DNA from: Nocardioides gansuensis
Lineage (GTDB): Bacteria; Actinomycetota; Actinomycetes; Propionibacteriales; Nocardioidaceae
Assembly (NCBI RefSeq): GCF_003076135.1
Contig: NZ_QDGZ01000013.1
Coordinates: 1-64,000, forward strand
Direction: 5' to 3'
DNA: 64,000 bases
The first letter of the stretch is position 1. The number at the start of each line of letters is the position of its first letter. Made by a program: the position numbers and the translations under genes. Below are positions 1 to 8,157 of this stretch, one piece after another. A model generated the notes under the pieces. That model saw only the letters and a list, made by a program, of their open reading frames with translations, made no database searches and had not been told where the DNA came from.

Positions 1-302
1 TGTCCAAGCCTCACCACCGGTTGAAGCGGTGGTGGGCAGCATGAGGTTGAGCCTTCCCGATGGTGACGCGGTCCGTCCGCTTTCGTGCGGACGTAACCAC
101 AGTGTCCGTGAATGCATGAGGTGCGAGGCTGGTGATGGGGTCGCGGGGCGGTGGATGGGCTGTGCGCGGCATTGGCATCGGAGAAGGCGTCGGGATGGTT
201 GGGCGCTGGGCGTCCGATGAGTGGGCGGTCGGTGTTGCTTCTGGCTTGTGAAGCAGACGCGGCGATGTGCCGCGGCATCGGTCAAGAAGGTGGTGGTCAC
301 CG
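1..302. other. Left-edge non-coding stretch with a hairpin
   Basis: I see no convincing gene here. Positions 12-19 and 27-34 form an 8-bp inverted repeat around a 7-base loop, a possible terminator for a gene that lies left of the window. From about 204 onwards the DNA is nearly identical to the region starting near 62249, so the upstream flank of the next small gene is part of a repeated unit. Confidence 0.5.
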
Positions 303-570
303 GTGAGCACGGCGGCACAGGCGCAGGCGGGGCGGGACCGGGCGCGGGAGGCCAGGCTGAAGGCGGTCCGCGACCGCCGGCTACAGCTGGACCCCGACCG
401 TCTGGCCCGGGAGAAGAGCATCGACGAGGCGACCGTCGACGTCGAGCTCGCCTGGGAGGCTCGAGCCGACGCCGAACGGGCGGTTGCCTCGGCGGAGGCT
501 GCGGCCGCGGCCGCCGTAGAGCGGCTTCTGGCGGAGCGTCTTTCCGCGGCGGACGTGTTGAAGCTGACCG
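204..570 (+). repeat. Long direct repeat, copy A
   Basis: This stretch is strongly similar to about 62249-62612 at the other end of the window. The match starts in the shared leader (CGCTGGGCGTCCGATGAGTG in both copies) and runs through the coding part of a small gene. The copies are in the same orientation about 62 kb apart. Copy A keeps an open reading frame; copy B is frameshifted. Confidence 0.75.
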
Positions 571-659
571 GACTCGACCAGTCGACGGTACGGCGGCTCC
601 GGCAGGCGAGGGCCGCCGCCGAGAACCCGGCGCCGGCTGGCGCGGCGGAAGAGCGCTGA
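303..659 (+). CDS. Small coiled-coil plus helix-turn-helix-like protein
   Basis: This 118-residue protein is unrecognised. The first 80 or so residues are rich in Arg, Glu and Ala and look like one long charged helix or coiled coil. The last 40 residues contain a short helix-turn-helix-like stretch (ERLSAADVLKLTG followed by STVRRLRQA), so DNA or partition-complex binding is possible. I chose the GTG at 303 because an AAGAAGG element lies about 12 bases upstream and because the second copy near 62347 keeps a GTG at the same place; a GTG at 267 is also in frame. The gene is duplicated as a broken copy at about 62347. Confidence 0.6.
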   Translation: MSTAAQAQAGRDRAREARLKAVRDRRLQLDPDRLAREKSIDEATVDVELAWEARADAERAVASAEAAAAAAVERLLAERLSAADVLKLTGLDQSTVRRLRQARAAAENPAPAGAAEER

Positions 660-966
660 GTTGTGGCCAGTGCGGTGCTCGGCCGGTGGAGCGGGTCCAC
701 CGTTGGCGACGCAGGGAGGCGGGCCTGCGGCGGTGCCCGGACCTATATGGCCTCGTCAGCTGGAAGGGCACCATGACCCCGTGGGCGGGCTGGTCTGGGC
801 GGCGTGCTGGCCAGGCCATCTTCGCTGCGGCGGTCACGGTCCTGTGGCGCGCCTCTCGCTAGGTCACCCAGTGGATCAGGGCCATTCTGCGGCGCCGCCA
901 CCCACGCTCGCCGTCCCTGTGGAGGGAGGCGAGCAACATCCGGGAAATAGGTGCAGGATTGCGTAC
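660..966. other. Intergenic stretch, nothing recognised
   Basis: About 300 bases separate the small coiled-coil gene from the three-HTH gene. The frame of the downstream gene stays open through it, but I see no ribosome site or conserved sequence supporting an earlier start. No hairpin, repeat or promoter stood out. Confidence 0.4.
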
Positions 967-1893
967 ATGTCGGTCTCGGGGAACGCCGGGCGGGGGAGTA
1001 GTAGCGCCGACTGGATTTCTTGGCACGACGCTTCCCAGCTCACTGGCATCCCGGTGCCCACCATCGAGCACGCAGTCCGCGTCGACCGCATCACGCGGCG
1101 AGCCCGGCACGGCAGCCAGCCCACCCTGGACCACGCCTCAGTTCTCGAGTGGGCCCAGTGGTACCGCGGAGTCCACGATCGCCGCGAGAGGCGGCGGATT
1201 GAGCGCGCACAGCAACGGGCCGAGGTTGAGCGTCGACGCGCAGAGCGGGCCTCGAAATCGGCTCCGCGGACCGGCGCCGGTGCGGGGAAGTGGCGAGCCA
1301 CGCCGCCCGAGGGTCAGGTCTGGCTCACGACAAGGCAAGCCGCCGAGATCCTCGGGGTTACCCCGACCACCGTGCAGCGCCTCGCGTCAGACGCCCTTGA
1401 AGCGCACTACGGCGTCCAACTGTGGGTCACCGAGGCCTCGGTCCAACGCGTGCGTGAGGAACGCCGGCAATGGATGTCCTGGCGGGAGGCCGCCGACCTG
1501 ATCGGCTGCACCCGCCACGCGATCGCGCAGCTGATCGAACAGGGCCACCTCCATCAGCGGCAGGTGAACCGCGCCGCCTCGCTGTCCCGAGCCTCGGTGG
1601 AGGCCGCGACCCACCACTACGCCACGCAGCTCGACAAGGCCGCCCAAGCCCGAGCGTCCCGAGAGCAGGAACATCTCGAGCGCACCACACCACCGGACGA
1701 CGGCGAGGTGTGGCTCGACGTCACCACGGCAGCCCTCGTGCTCGGCGTGACCCCCAACGCCGTGCGACAACGCATCAACAACGAGCGGCTTCCCGCCACC
1801 CGCCGCGGCCGACGCTGGTGGCTACGCCGCGTCGACGTCGAGCGGGCCTCCGCGGCCGCAGCGTTCCACGCCAGGGCTGACACCAGCGACTAG
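967..1893 (+). CDS. Protein with three excisionase/MerR-like HTH domains
   Basis: This 308-residue protein carries three copies of an excisionase-like winged-helix motif. The first is near residues 15-60 (ISWHDASQLTGIPVPTIEHAV), with a degenerate copy further on. A clear copy sits near residues 115-150 (WLTTRQAAEILGVTPTTVQRL) and the last near 250-300 (WLDVTTAALVLGVTPNAVRQRI, then RRWWLRRVDVE). Arg/Glu-rich linkers of coiled-coil type join them. Such domains bind DNA as excisionases or small regulators; a multi-HTH array suggests binding to repeated sites. I chose the ATG at 967 because the sequence upstream has no domain character. No integrase is visible nearby, so a link to a mobile element is only a guess. 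Confidence 0.6.
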   Translation: MSVSGNAGRGSSSADWISWHDASQLTGIPVPTIEHAVRVDRITRRARHGSQPTLDHASVLEWAQWYRGVHDRRERRRIERAQQRAEVERRRAERASKSAPRTGAGAGKWRATPPEGQVWLTTRQAAEILGVTPTTVQRLASDALEAHYGVQLWVTEASVQRVREERRQWMSWREAADLIGCTRHAIAQLIEQGHLHQRQVNRAASLSRASVEAATHHYATQLDKAAQARASREQEHLERTTPPDDGEVWLDVTTAALVLGVTPNAVRQRINNERLPATRRGRRWWLRRVDVERASAAAAFHARADTSD

Positions 1894-2108
1894 CCAACCA
1901 GGTACTTCGAGTCAGCTGACCAGCCGCAGGTGCCGACGTGACCCGCCGGCGCCTGGTCGGGCTCCTCCGCCACGTCGAGAGTCGCCCTGGGGGGAAAGCA
2001 GCCGAACTCCGAGTGACGTGCTCGATGGGTTCTTCGATTTCGAGGACAGGACCCCGGCGAGCCTCATAGCGTCCACGGTGCCAACTACTTCACCGCTCGG
2101 GGGATCTC

Positions 2109-2837
2109 TTGAAGCGCGCACTCGGCACCGTTGCCGCCCTCTTCGCCATCATGGCGGCACTCCTGACTACCACCACCCCGGCCCAGGCCTTGGTCGACCG
2201 CGACTGCGGCGACTTCGCCACCCAGGCCGCCGCCCAGGCCTTCTTCAACGCCGCCGGGCCCGGCGACCCACACCGCCTCGACTCCGAGGGCGACGGCATC
2301 GCCTGCGAGTCCAACCCCTGCCCCTGCTCGACCGGCGGTGGCCAGCAGCCCCCGCCGTCCACGGGCGGCGACAGCACCGGTGGGAGCGGCAGCGCCGGGG
2401 GGTCCGGCGGCCAGGCAGTGGTCAAGCGGAACGTCGGCAACGTCGTCAAGGTGACCGACGGTGACACCCTCAAGGTCCGCATCCGGGGCGTCGGGATCCG
2501 CGATGTCCGGCTTATCGGGATCGACACTCCCGAGAAGTACGGCCAGCGGGAGTGCGGAGCGGTCAAGGCCACCGACAGCATGCACAGGTGGGCACCAGTG
2601 GGGTCCAGCGTGGTCCTCTTCTCCGACCCCAGCCAGGCAGACCGGGACCGCTACGACAGGCTCCTGCGCTACGTCGAGCGGAAGGGCCGCGACGTCGGTC
2701 GGGCCCAGGTCTTCACCGGCCACGCCCAGGTCTACGTCTATAACAACGACCCCTTCCGTCGAACTGCGGACTACCGTCGCGTCGAGCGCCAGGCGAAGGC
2801 GCAGGGCCGCAGCCTGTGGAGCGAGTGCTGGCACTGA
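2109..2837 (+). CDS. Secreted thermonuclease-like protein with Excalibur domain
   Basis: This is a 242-residue exported nuclease. Residues 1-27 are a signal peptide (Lys-Arg start, hydrophobic core, cleavage near AQA). Residues 30-66 are an Excalibur calcium-binding domain (DRDCGDFATQAAAQAFF and DSEGDGIACE). A Gly/Ser-rich linker follows, then a staphylococcal-nuclease fold with VTDGDTLKVR, VRLIGIDTPE and a C-terminal EAK-type helix. Such proteins cut nucleic acids outside the cell. The TTG start at 2109 is supported by a GGGGGAT element just upstream and by the basic N-terminus; an ATG 14 codons in would cut off part of the signal peptide. It stands alone, with no visible link to the catabolic genes. 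Confidence 0.85.
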   Translation: MKRALGTVAALFAIMAALLTTTTPAQALVDRDCGDFATQAAAQAFFNAAGPGDPHRLDSEGDGIACESNPCPCSTGGGQQPPPSTGGDSTGGSGSAGGSGGQAVVKRNVGNVVKVTDGDTLKVRIRGVGIRDVRLIGIDTPEKYGQRECGAVKATDSMHRWAPVGSSVVLFSDPSQADRDRYDRLLRYVERKGRDVGRAQVFTGHAQVYVYNNDPFRRTADYRRVERQAKAQGRSLWSECWH

Positions 2838-2989
2838 GTGCCTGACTCGCAGGTTGTCCGCCATCTCCGGGGCACCGGCGGCGGGGTGGATGCGGGACTG
2901 CGTCATCGCCAGCGTCGAGGTCTCCTCTTGCCAGCGGCGTGGTGACATAGCGATCCGGAGCCGGATCCTCGGTCGCGTCAGCCGGCACC

Positions 2990-3442
2990 TCAGCCGACCT
3001 TGTGCTCACGGATGACGGTCCGGCGCACCAGCCGGTCAGCCTCCATCCAGTGCCAGGTGCGAACCTTCTGCTGGCCGTCCTTGCTCAGCTGGATCATCTC
3101 GTAGAGGTAGTTGCCCGGCTTCAGGAGCTCCTTATAGGTCCAGGTGAGCAGGATCGTCTGCTCGTCGGTCTGGTGCATGTGACCGGTGATCCGGTCCGTC
3201 TCGAAGAGCACGTCACGTCCCTTCAGCACGCCGGGGAACTCGACGGCCTCCTGCCGGCCGTCGGACCAGGTGTAGGTGTTGACCTGCTTGAGGTCGCAGT
3301 AGCCGTCCTCCGGCACCCACATCCGCAGGTGCGAGACGTGGCGGTCGATCTCGTTGCCCTCGGGGTCGAGGTGGACGTACTCGCCCTCCCACTCGCCCAA
3401 GTGGCGGTCAAGGATCGGGAACTCCTTCTCCCAGGCATTCAT
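2990..3442 (-). CDS. Lipocalin-like DUF3598-type protein
   Basis: This is a 150-residue soluble protein with the beta-rich, Trp/Tyr-rich pattern of small lipocalin-like proteins (LGEWEGEYVHLDPEGNE near the start, then alternating strands and RTWHWMEADRLVRRTVI near the end). It resembles the 155-residue protein at 27320-27787 in length, strand pattern and ending, so the two are probably distant paralogues. There is no signal peptide. It is the last gene downstream of the decayed transporter remnant and probably belonged to that transcription unit. Binding of a small hydrophobic ligand is a family-level guess. Confidence 0.55.
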   Translation of the reverse strand: MNAWEKEFPILDRHLGEWEGEYVHLDPEGNEIDRHVSHLRMWVPEDGYCDLKQVNTYTWSDGRQEAVEFPGVLKGRDVLFETDRITGHMHQTDEQTILLTWTYKELLKPGNYLYEMIQLSKDGQQKVRTWHWMEADRLVRRTVIREHKVG

Positions 3443-3930
3443 GACTGTCTCCTCTCAATAGGCGGTCTGCCGGCGCTGTCGCCGGCGAGCTTGTCGGTGC
3501 GCAGGCAGGCGACGACACGGTCGTTGGGCCAGCCGATCAGGGCGGGGTCCGGTCGACACACGCGCTCGTCGCGACCGGGCACCGGGTATGGAAGCGGCAC
3601 CCCGACGGCGCGTTGATCGCTGACGGCATCTCGCCGGTCAGGCCGTCCACGTGCAGACACCCGATGACTAACTCGGCGGGGGCGGCCGCGAGCTGGGCGC
3701 GGGTGTACATGTACTCGGGGCGGGTGGAGCACAGCGGTCGGTCGAGCGCCAGCTGGTCCGTCACGGCGGCGCGCTTGTCGGGTGTGGGGTTGTTGCCCAG
3801 GTAGGCGGTCTCCGGACGGCCAGGGGCGGCGTGCAGCATCAGCAGGGCCAGGGTGGAGGGCGAGCAGCAGCCCTAGGGCGGCACCGCCGAGGCGTCGCAG
3901 GGTATAGCTGAGCACCGGCCCCTCCTCGCA
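3443..3930 (-). pseudogene. Remnant of a peptide ABC-transporter operon (permease fused to ATPase tail)
   Basis: The start reads like the N-terminus of a DppB-type permease (LSYTLRRLGGAALGLLL). After a frame change near 3840 comes typical permease sequence (PGRPETAYLGNNP, then DQLALDRPL). It then jumps to the C-terminal tail of a DppD/F-type ATPase (GEMPSAINAPSGCRFHTRCP), and after a further frame change near 3550 ends with the tail containing DRVVACL. At least two frameshifts and a large internal deletion are needed to join these parts. The intact equivalents lie at 36560-40627. This looks like a collapsed second transporter operon. Confidence 0.75.
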
Positions 3931-3931
3931 T

Positions 3932-3956
3932 GTTCCGCCTTGTGTAACGTAGTTTC
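3932..3956 (-). promoter_or_regulatory. Three-half-site operator, site 1
   Basis: Read on the minus strand, half-sites GAAAC, GTTAC and GGAAC are spaced 3 and 7 bases apart. It lies just upstream of the decayed permease, so the remnant once belonged to the same regulon as the live genes. Confidence 0.65.
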
Positions 3957-4070
3957 GCAAACCCTAGGAGCAGGAAGGGCCCTGGGGAAGAAAGTCAGAC
4001 AAAAGGACGGCCAACTGGCCAGAGGAGAGGCCGTGCGGTGGCCTGCGAGGGCATCGCGCGGAGCTCCCGG

Positions 4071-5117
4071 TCAGGACACCCCGACGACGACCTTGCCGAC
4101 GTTCGCCCCGGTCATCAGCGTGTGGAAGGCGCGGGCGGCCTGCTCCAGGCCCTCGAAGCGGTGCTCGCGCAGCGTCACCTGCCCCGCGCGCAGCAGCGCG
4201 GCCACCCGCGTGCGGTGCTCGGCGGCGAGGTCGTGGTGGTCGTAGACGACCATGCCGTGAACCGTCGCCCGGGCACCCATCACGGCGCCTGCCCGCAGCC
4301 GGGTGGGGGGTGCCCCTAGGGTCTGGTCGATCACCCCGACCAGCGACACCCGCGCCCCGATCGCCAGCTGCTCGAGCACGCCGTCGAGGGTGGCCTGGTC
4401 GGCCATGTGGAGGTAGCCGTCGACCCGTGCCGGACACGCGGCCCGCAGCTGCTCGACCCAGTCGTCCTCGGTGCGCACCACGGCCTCGTCGTAGCCGACC
4501 TCCTCCACGGCGACCCGTGCCTTCTCCCGGCTCCCTACGACGGCGACTGTCCGTGCCCCCGCCAGTCGGGCCAGTGCGCCGGCCAGCGAGCCAACCCCGC
4601 CCGTGGCGGCACTCACGACCACGGTGTCCCCGACCTTGGGTCGCAGGTGCCGCACGTGGGCGGCGTACGCCGTGAGGCCGGGCATGCCGAGCACGCCCAG
4701 CGCCGCCGACGCGGGAAGGTCCTCGGGCGCCTCGACGGGGGTCACCGCGGCGGCGTCCAGCACCGCCTCGCTCCGCCAGCCGGTCTCCGCGACCACCAGG
4801 TCGCCCACCGCGAGGGCGATGGAGCCAGCGACCTCCACGACCTCGGCCACGGCGCGGCCCGGGACGACGGCGCCCAGGGGCAGCGCGCTGTCCCCCATGT
4901 GGCCCTCGCCGAGCAGCGAGATGAGGTAGGGGTCCAGCGACAGGTCGCGGACCCGCACCCGGACCCGACCGGGGGCCAGTGGCTCCCGGTCCAGGGTGCG
5001 CAGCTCGAAGTCGTCCACCTGCGGCACGCCGCTGGGACGTCGGGCCAGGGTGACGGCGCTGACCGTCTCCGGGGCGGATGTGAGGGTCGGGTGGGACGAA
5101 GTGTCGGACGCGGGCAC
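4071..5117 (-). CDS. MDR-family NADPH-dependent oxidoreductase
   Basis: This 348-residue zinc-independent medium-chain dehydrogenase/reductase resembles leukotriene-B4 dehydrogenase/CurA enzymes, which reduce C=C bonds of enones or act on quinones. The nucleotide-binding motif is near the middle (VVVSAATGGVGSLAGALARLAGA), and the end (GKVVVGVS) is typical of the family. I chose the GTG at 5117 because GAGGAG lies six bases upstream; a longer start at 5177 would lie inside the hairpin. It is the last gene of the minus-strand operon, separated from the amidohydrolase by a 14-bp perfect hairpin, so its expression may be attenuated. Likely role: reduction of an unsaturated ketone or acyl intermediate. 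Confidence 0.8.
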   Translation of the reverse strand: MPASDTSSHPTLTSAPETVSAVTLARRPSGVPQVDDFELRTLDREPLAPGRVRVRVRDLSLDPYLISLLGEGHMGDSALPLGAVVPGRAVAEVVEVAGSIALAVGDLVVAETGWRSEAVLDAAAVTPVEAPEDLPASAALGVLGMPGLTAYAAHVRHLRPKVGDTVVVSAATGGVGSLAGALARLAGARTVAVVGSREKARVAVEEVGYDEAVVRTEDDWVEQLRAACPARVDGYLHMADQATLDGVLEQLAIGARVSLVGVIDQTLGAPPTRLRAGAVMGARATVHGMVVYDHHDLAAEHRTRVAALLRAGQVTLREHRFEGLEQAARAFHTLMTGANVGKVVVGVS

Positions 5118-5161
5118 GGTGTCTCCTCGGGGCGGGGGGTCGAAGTGGAGCCGGAAAAGGC

Positions 5162-5204
5162 GCAACCGGGCCGGCACGATGGGAGGGAGCGCCGGCCCGG
5201 TTGC
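5162..5204 (-). terminator. Perfect 14-bp hairpin between amidohydrolase and MDR gene
   Basis: Positions 5162-5175 and 5191-5204 are exact reverse complements (GCAACCGGGCCGGC) around a 15-base loop. There is no T-run. It lies inside the minus-strand operon and probably lowers transcription into the MDR gene. Confidence 0.6.
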
Positions 5205-5216
5205 TGGGAGGGTGGA

Positions 5217-6683
5217 TCAGGCGGTCGGCCTGGCCAGGAATCGGCCGTGGGTCTCCGCGGTGACGACTCCGTCGGCCATGATCCGGTGGCCACGGAGGAA
5301 GGTGTCGGTGACCTTCGCGGTCAGTTCCGCTCCCTCGAACGGGGTGTACTCCTGGGTGGAGAGGGATTCCTCGGCCCGGACCGTCCAGTCGTGGGCGGTG
5401 TCCACCAGCGCCAGGTCGGCGTCCTTGCCCACCTCGAGCGAGCCCTTGGTGGCACCGAGGCCGTAGCGCTCCGCCGGGTTGGTCGCGGTGAGCTCGGCGA
5501 TCCGGCCGTAGGGCAGGCCGCGCCGGCCGCCCTCGGTGACCATGCCGGCCAGCAGGTACTCGGCGCCACCGAAGCCCGACTTGGCCAGGAAGACGTCGTC
5601 CTTCGGCGTGCCGAACTTCAGCTCCTCCCGGCAGCAGGCGTGGTCGGAGACCACCCAGTCGATCTTTCCGTCCAGGACGAAGTCCCACAGCGCCTCGACG
5701 TCCTCGCGCGGCCGCAGCGGCGGGTTCACCTTGCCGCCGACGCCGTGCGCGCTGTCGCAGTCCGCCAGCAGGTGGCCGACCGTGACCTCGCGCCGGAAGT
5801 CGATGTGCGGGAAGGCGGCCGCCATGGTGAGCGCCGCCTCCACCGCCTTGCGGGAGGTCAGGTGGAGCAGGTTGATCGTGGGGAGCTGGGTTTCGTGCGC
5901 CAGGTAGGAGGCGATGGTGACGGCCAGCCCCTCCGAGTGCGGCGGCCGGGACGCGGAGTACGCCGGGAGGCCGGTCAGCGACCCGTCCTCCTCGACCATC
6001 TTGGTGTAGGCCGCCATGATCTCCGCGGTCTCGCAATGCAGCGAGAGCGAGATCTTGTCGGCGATCTCCGGGTTCTCTTGGCGAGCACGTTGGATGCCAC
6101 GCATCACGAACTCAAAGTGGGCGTAGTCGTACCGCTCGCCCTCGGGGGTCATCAGGAAGGACGATTGGTCGGTGCTGCGGCCGTGCAGCCCGTGACTACC
6201 GTAGAACATGAAGATCTTGAACGAGGTGATCCCGTGCTCCTTGACCAGGGCGGGGATCTCCTCGATGTGCTCCTTGCTCATCGGCGCCAGGTGGTAGGCG
6301 TAGTCGATGGCTGCGTTGCCGTCGGTGAGCTTCAGGACCTCGGGGAGGAAGTCGGCGTAGGGGCCGCCCTTGTTCAGGTAGTACTGACCCGTGCGCATGT
6401 AGGACAGGGACGTGGTGACACCCCCCTGGGCGCTGGCGCGTGACTCAGTGCGGACGTCCTCGGCGAGTGGGTTGTAGATGCCCCAGTGCTGGTGGGCGTC
6501 GACCACGCCGGGGAAGGCGACCTTGCCGCCGCCGTCGACCACCTGGTCAGCCCGGTCGGGGGAGATCCCCGCCTCGATGAGGGCGAACCGGCCGTGCTTG
6601 ACGGCGACGTCGAGGGCCTGCGGCTCCTCCTGTCCTGGCAGAACCGCACGGACGTTGGTGAGGAGCAGGTCGAAGTCACTCAT
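5217..6683 (-). CDS. Hydantoinase/dihydropyrimidinase-like amidohydrolase
   Basis: This 488-residue cyclic amidohydrolase carries the metal ligands of the D-hydantoinase/allantoinase group: the HxH motif in GVVDAHQHW, a lysine in the usual carbamylation place (SFKIFMFY), single His residues in LSLHCET and NLLHLTS, and Asp in VVSDHAC. The late TATNPAERYGL and KGSLEVGKDADL motifs are typical. It should hydrolyse a cyclic amide, imide or ureide to an N-carbamoyl or amide acid; the real substrate is unknown. Its start overlaps the MmgE/PrpD stop by 8 bases, so the two are translated together. Its operon partners suggest ring opening of a catabolic intermediate. Confidence 0.85.
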   Translation of the reverse strand: MSDFDLLLTNVRAVLPGQEEPQALDVAVKHGRFALIEAGISPDRADQVVDGGGKVAFPGVVDAHQHWGIYNPLAEDVRTESRASAQGGVTTSLSYMRTGQYYLNKGGPYADFLPEVLKLTDGNAAIDYAYHLAPMSKEHIEEIPALVKEHGITSFKIFMFYGSHGLHGRSTDQSSFLMTPEGERYDYAHFEFVMRGIQRARQENPEIADKISLSLHCETAEIMAAYTKMVEEDGSLTGLPAYSASRPPHSEGLAVTIASYLAHETQLPTINLLHLTSRKAVEAALTMAAAFPHIDFRREVTVGHLLADCDSAHGVGGKVNPPLRPREDVEALWDFVLDGKIDWVVSDHACCREELKFGTPKDDVFLAKSGFGGAEYLLAGMVTEGGRRGLPYGRIAELTATNPAERYGLGATKGSLEVGKDADLALVDTAHDWTVRAEESLSTQEYTPFEGAELTAKVTDTFLRGHRIMADGVVTAETHGRFLARPTA

Positions 6684-8157
6684 GGTGGTCTCCTTGGTCG
6701 ATGAAGGTGGTCAGTGGCTTGAGCACGGAGGTCACGTCGGTCGTCAGGCACAGCGCCAGGATCTCCTCGCGCACGGCGTCGGCGACCGCGCCGGACAACC
6801 GGCCGGCGACGTTGTCGCGGAACTTTGTGGTCAGCTCGTCGTCGGACAGCGGTCGGTCGGGTCCGCCACGGTTGGTGAGCACCTCCTCGAGGAGCTCCGC
6901 GCCCGACGTGGTGGTCACGCTCACCCGGGCTGGGAACTGGAAAGGGTAGATCTCGTCGCACCGCGGGTCGGCGACGACCTCCACCTTGGCCATCAGCTCC
7001 CGGCGCGCCGGGTCCTGCGCGAGCTCGTCGGTGTAGTCATCCAGCCCGGTGCCTAGGCCGCCGCCCCCCAGCAGGCCGGCGACCACCGCGTACGGGCCGG
7101 AGAACTGCGCCTGGTAGCCCGTCTGCGGCGCGCGCTTGACCTCGATCGGCTCGCCGATCGTGCGGATCACCGCGCCGGGGACGCCCAAGACGATCCGCGC
7201 GACCTCCTCCGGGCGGACCCCTCGTGCGGCCAGCGCCCTGCCTGCGTCCACCGACGTGTGCGTGAAGTGGTTGGCCGGGTAGGGCTTGAAGAAGATGCCG
7301 GGGACCGACCACTCCTCGCCGAGACCGGCGGTGATCGCCTCGGGGAAGTACTGCCCGTGCAGCCACGCCTCGAAGAACCCGAAGCGCCCCTCCAGCACGG
7401 TGGGCGGACCGGTGAAGCCCCGCCGCACGAGCTGGGCGGCGGAGACGCCGGCCTGGGCGGCGGTGCCGCAGTGCAACCGCTTGACCGTGCCGCCGGTGCG
7501 GTTGCACTCGAGGATGCCGGAGGCCAGTGAGGCGGTCAGGCCCAGCGCGTGCACCAGGCCGTCCTCGTCCAGCCCGTAGGCGAGACCGGCCGCCACAGCA
7601 GACCCCATGGCCCCGGTGATCGACGTGGCGTGCTGGCCGTGCTCGAAGAAGACTGAGTTGCCGAGGCCGGAGTCGTAGCCGGCCATGCCGAGCCTGACCG
7701 CGACCTCCAGGCCGGCGGCGATGGCGCGGACCGTGAGCTCCCCGGACGCGCCGGCGTGCTCGGCGGCGGCGAGAGCGGCGGGTACGACCGAGGCGCTGGG
7801 ATGGAGGACGGAGGGGAGGTGCGTGTCGTCGTAGTCGAGCGAGTGCGCGAGCACGCCGTTGGCGAACGCCGCCTGCGTGGCCGTCACGCGGCGCGCGGCG
7901 CCGACGATGCTGGCCTGCTCGTGACCGCCCTGGTCCAACACGTACCCGATGGCCGCGGTGCTGGTGGGAAGGCGGTGCGCCGCGACGCAGAGGCCCAGGA
8001 CGTCCAGGGTCCGCTGGGCGACGGACCGGGCGACGTCGTCGGGAACGCCGTCGGTGGCGGCCGAGGCGGCGAAGCGGGCGAGCTGCTGGGCCAGTGTCGG
8101 GCCGCCGGCCGGGTCGCCGGTGGGGTTGCCGCGCAGGTCGGCGGGACCGTCGATCAT
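6676..8157 (-). CDS. MmgE/PrpD-family protein
   Basis: This 493-residue protein belongs to the MmgE/PrpD family, which includes 2-methylcitrate dehydratase, cis-aconitate decarboxylase and iminodisuccinate epimerase. The family signatures are present: HSLDYDDTHLPSVLHPS in the first third and KPYPANHFTHTSVDA in the second. The ATG at 8157 overlaps the cyclase stop (ATGA); the same frame is open further upstream, but only as a shadow of the cyclase gene. A second family member lies at 50859-52259 and is clearly diverged. It probably dehydrates, epimerises or decarboxylates a dicarboxylic or tricarboxylic intermediate. Confidence 0.85.
   Translation of the reverse strand: MIDGPADLRGNPTGDPAGGPTLAQQLARFAASAATDGVPDDVARSVAQRTLDVLGLCVAAHRLPTSTAAIGYVLDQGGHEQASIVGAARRVTATQAAFANGVLAHSLDYDDTHLPSVLHPSASVVPAALAAAEHAGASGELTVRAIAAGLEVAVRLGMAGYDSGLGNSVFFEHGQHATSITGAMGSAVAAGLAYGLDEDGLVHALGLTASLASGILECNRTGGTVKRLHCGTAAQAGVSAAQLVRRGFTGPPTVLEGRFGFFEAWLHGQYFPEAITAGLGEEWSVPGIFFKPYPANHFTHTSVDAGRALAARGVRPEEVARIVLGVPGAVIRTIGEPIEVKRAPQTGYQAQFSGPYAVVAGLLGGGGLGTGLDDYTDELAQDPARRELMAKVEVVADPRCDEIYPFQFPARVSVTTTSGAELLEEVLTNRGGPDRPLSDDELTTKFRDNVAGRLSGAVADAVREEILALCLTTDVTSVLKPLTTFIDQGDHHE

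Noticed and set aside
1..2900. Integrated phage or plasmid edge
   Set aside because: No integrase, replication or structural gene is seen; only HTH-type proteins and a repeat hint at it.
3964..6443. Long open frames on both strands overlapping the MDR and amidohydrolase genes
   Set aside because: They are compositional shadows; only the minus frames with conserved motifs are real.
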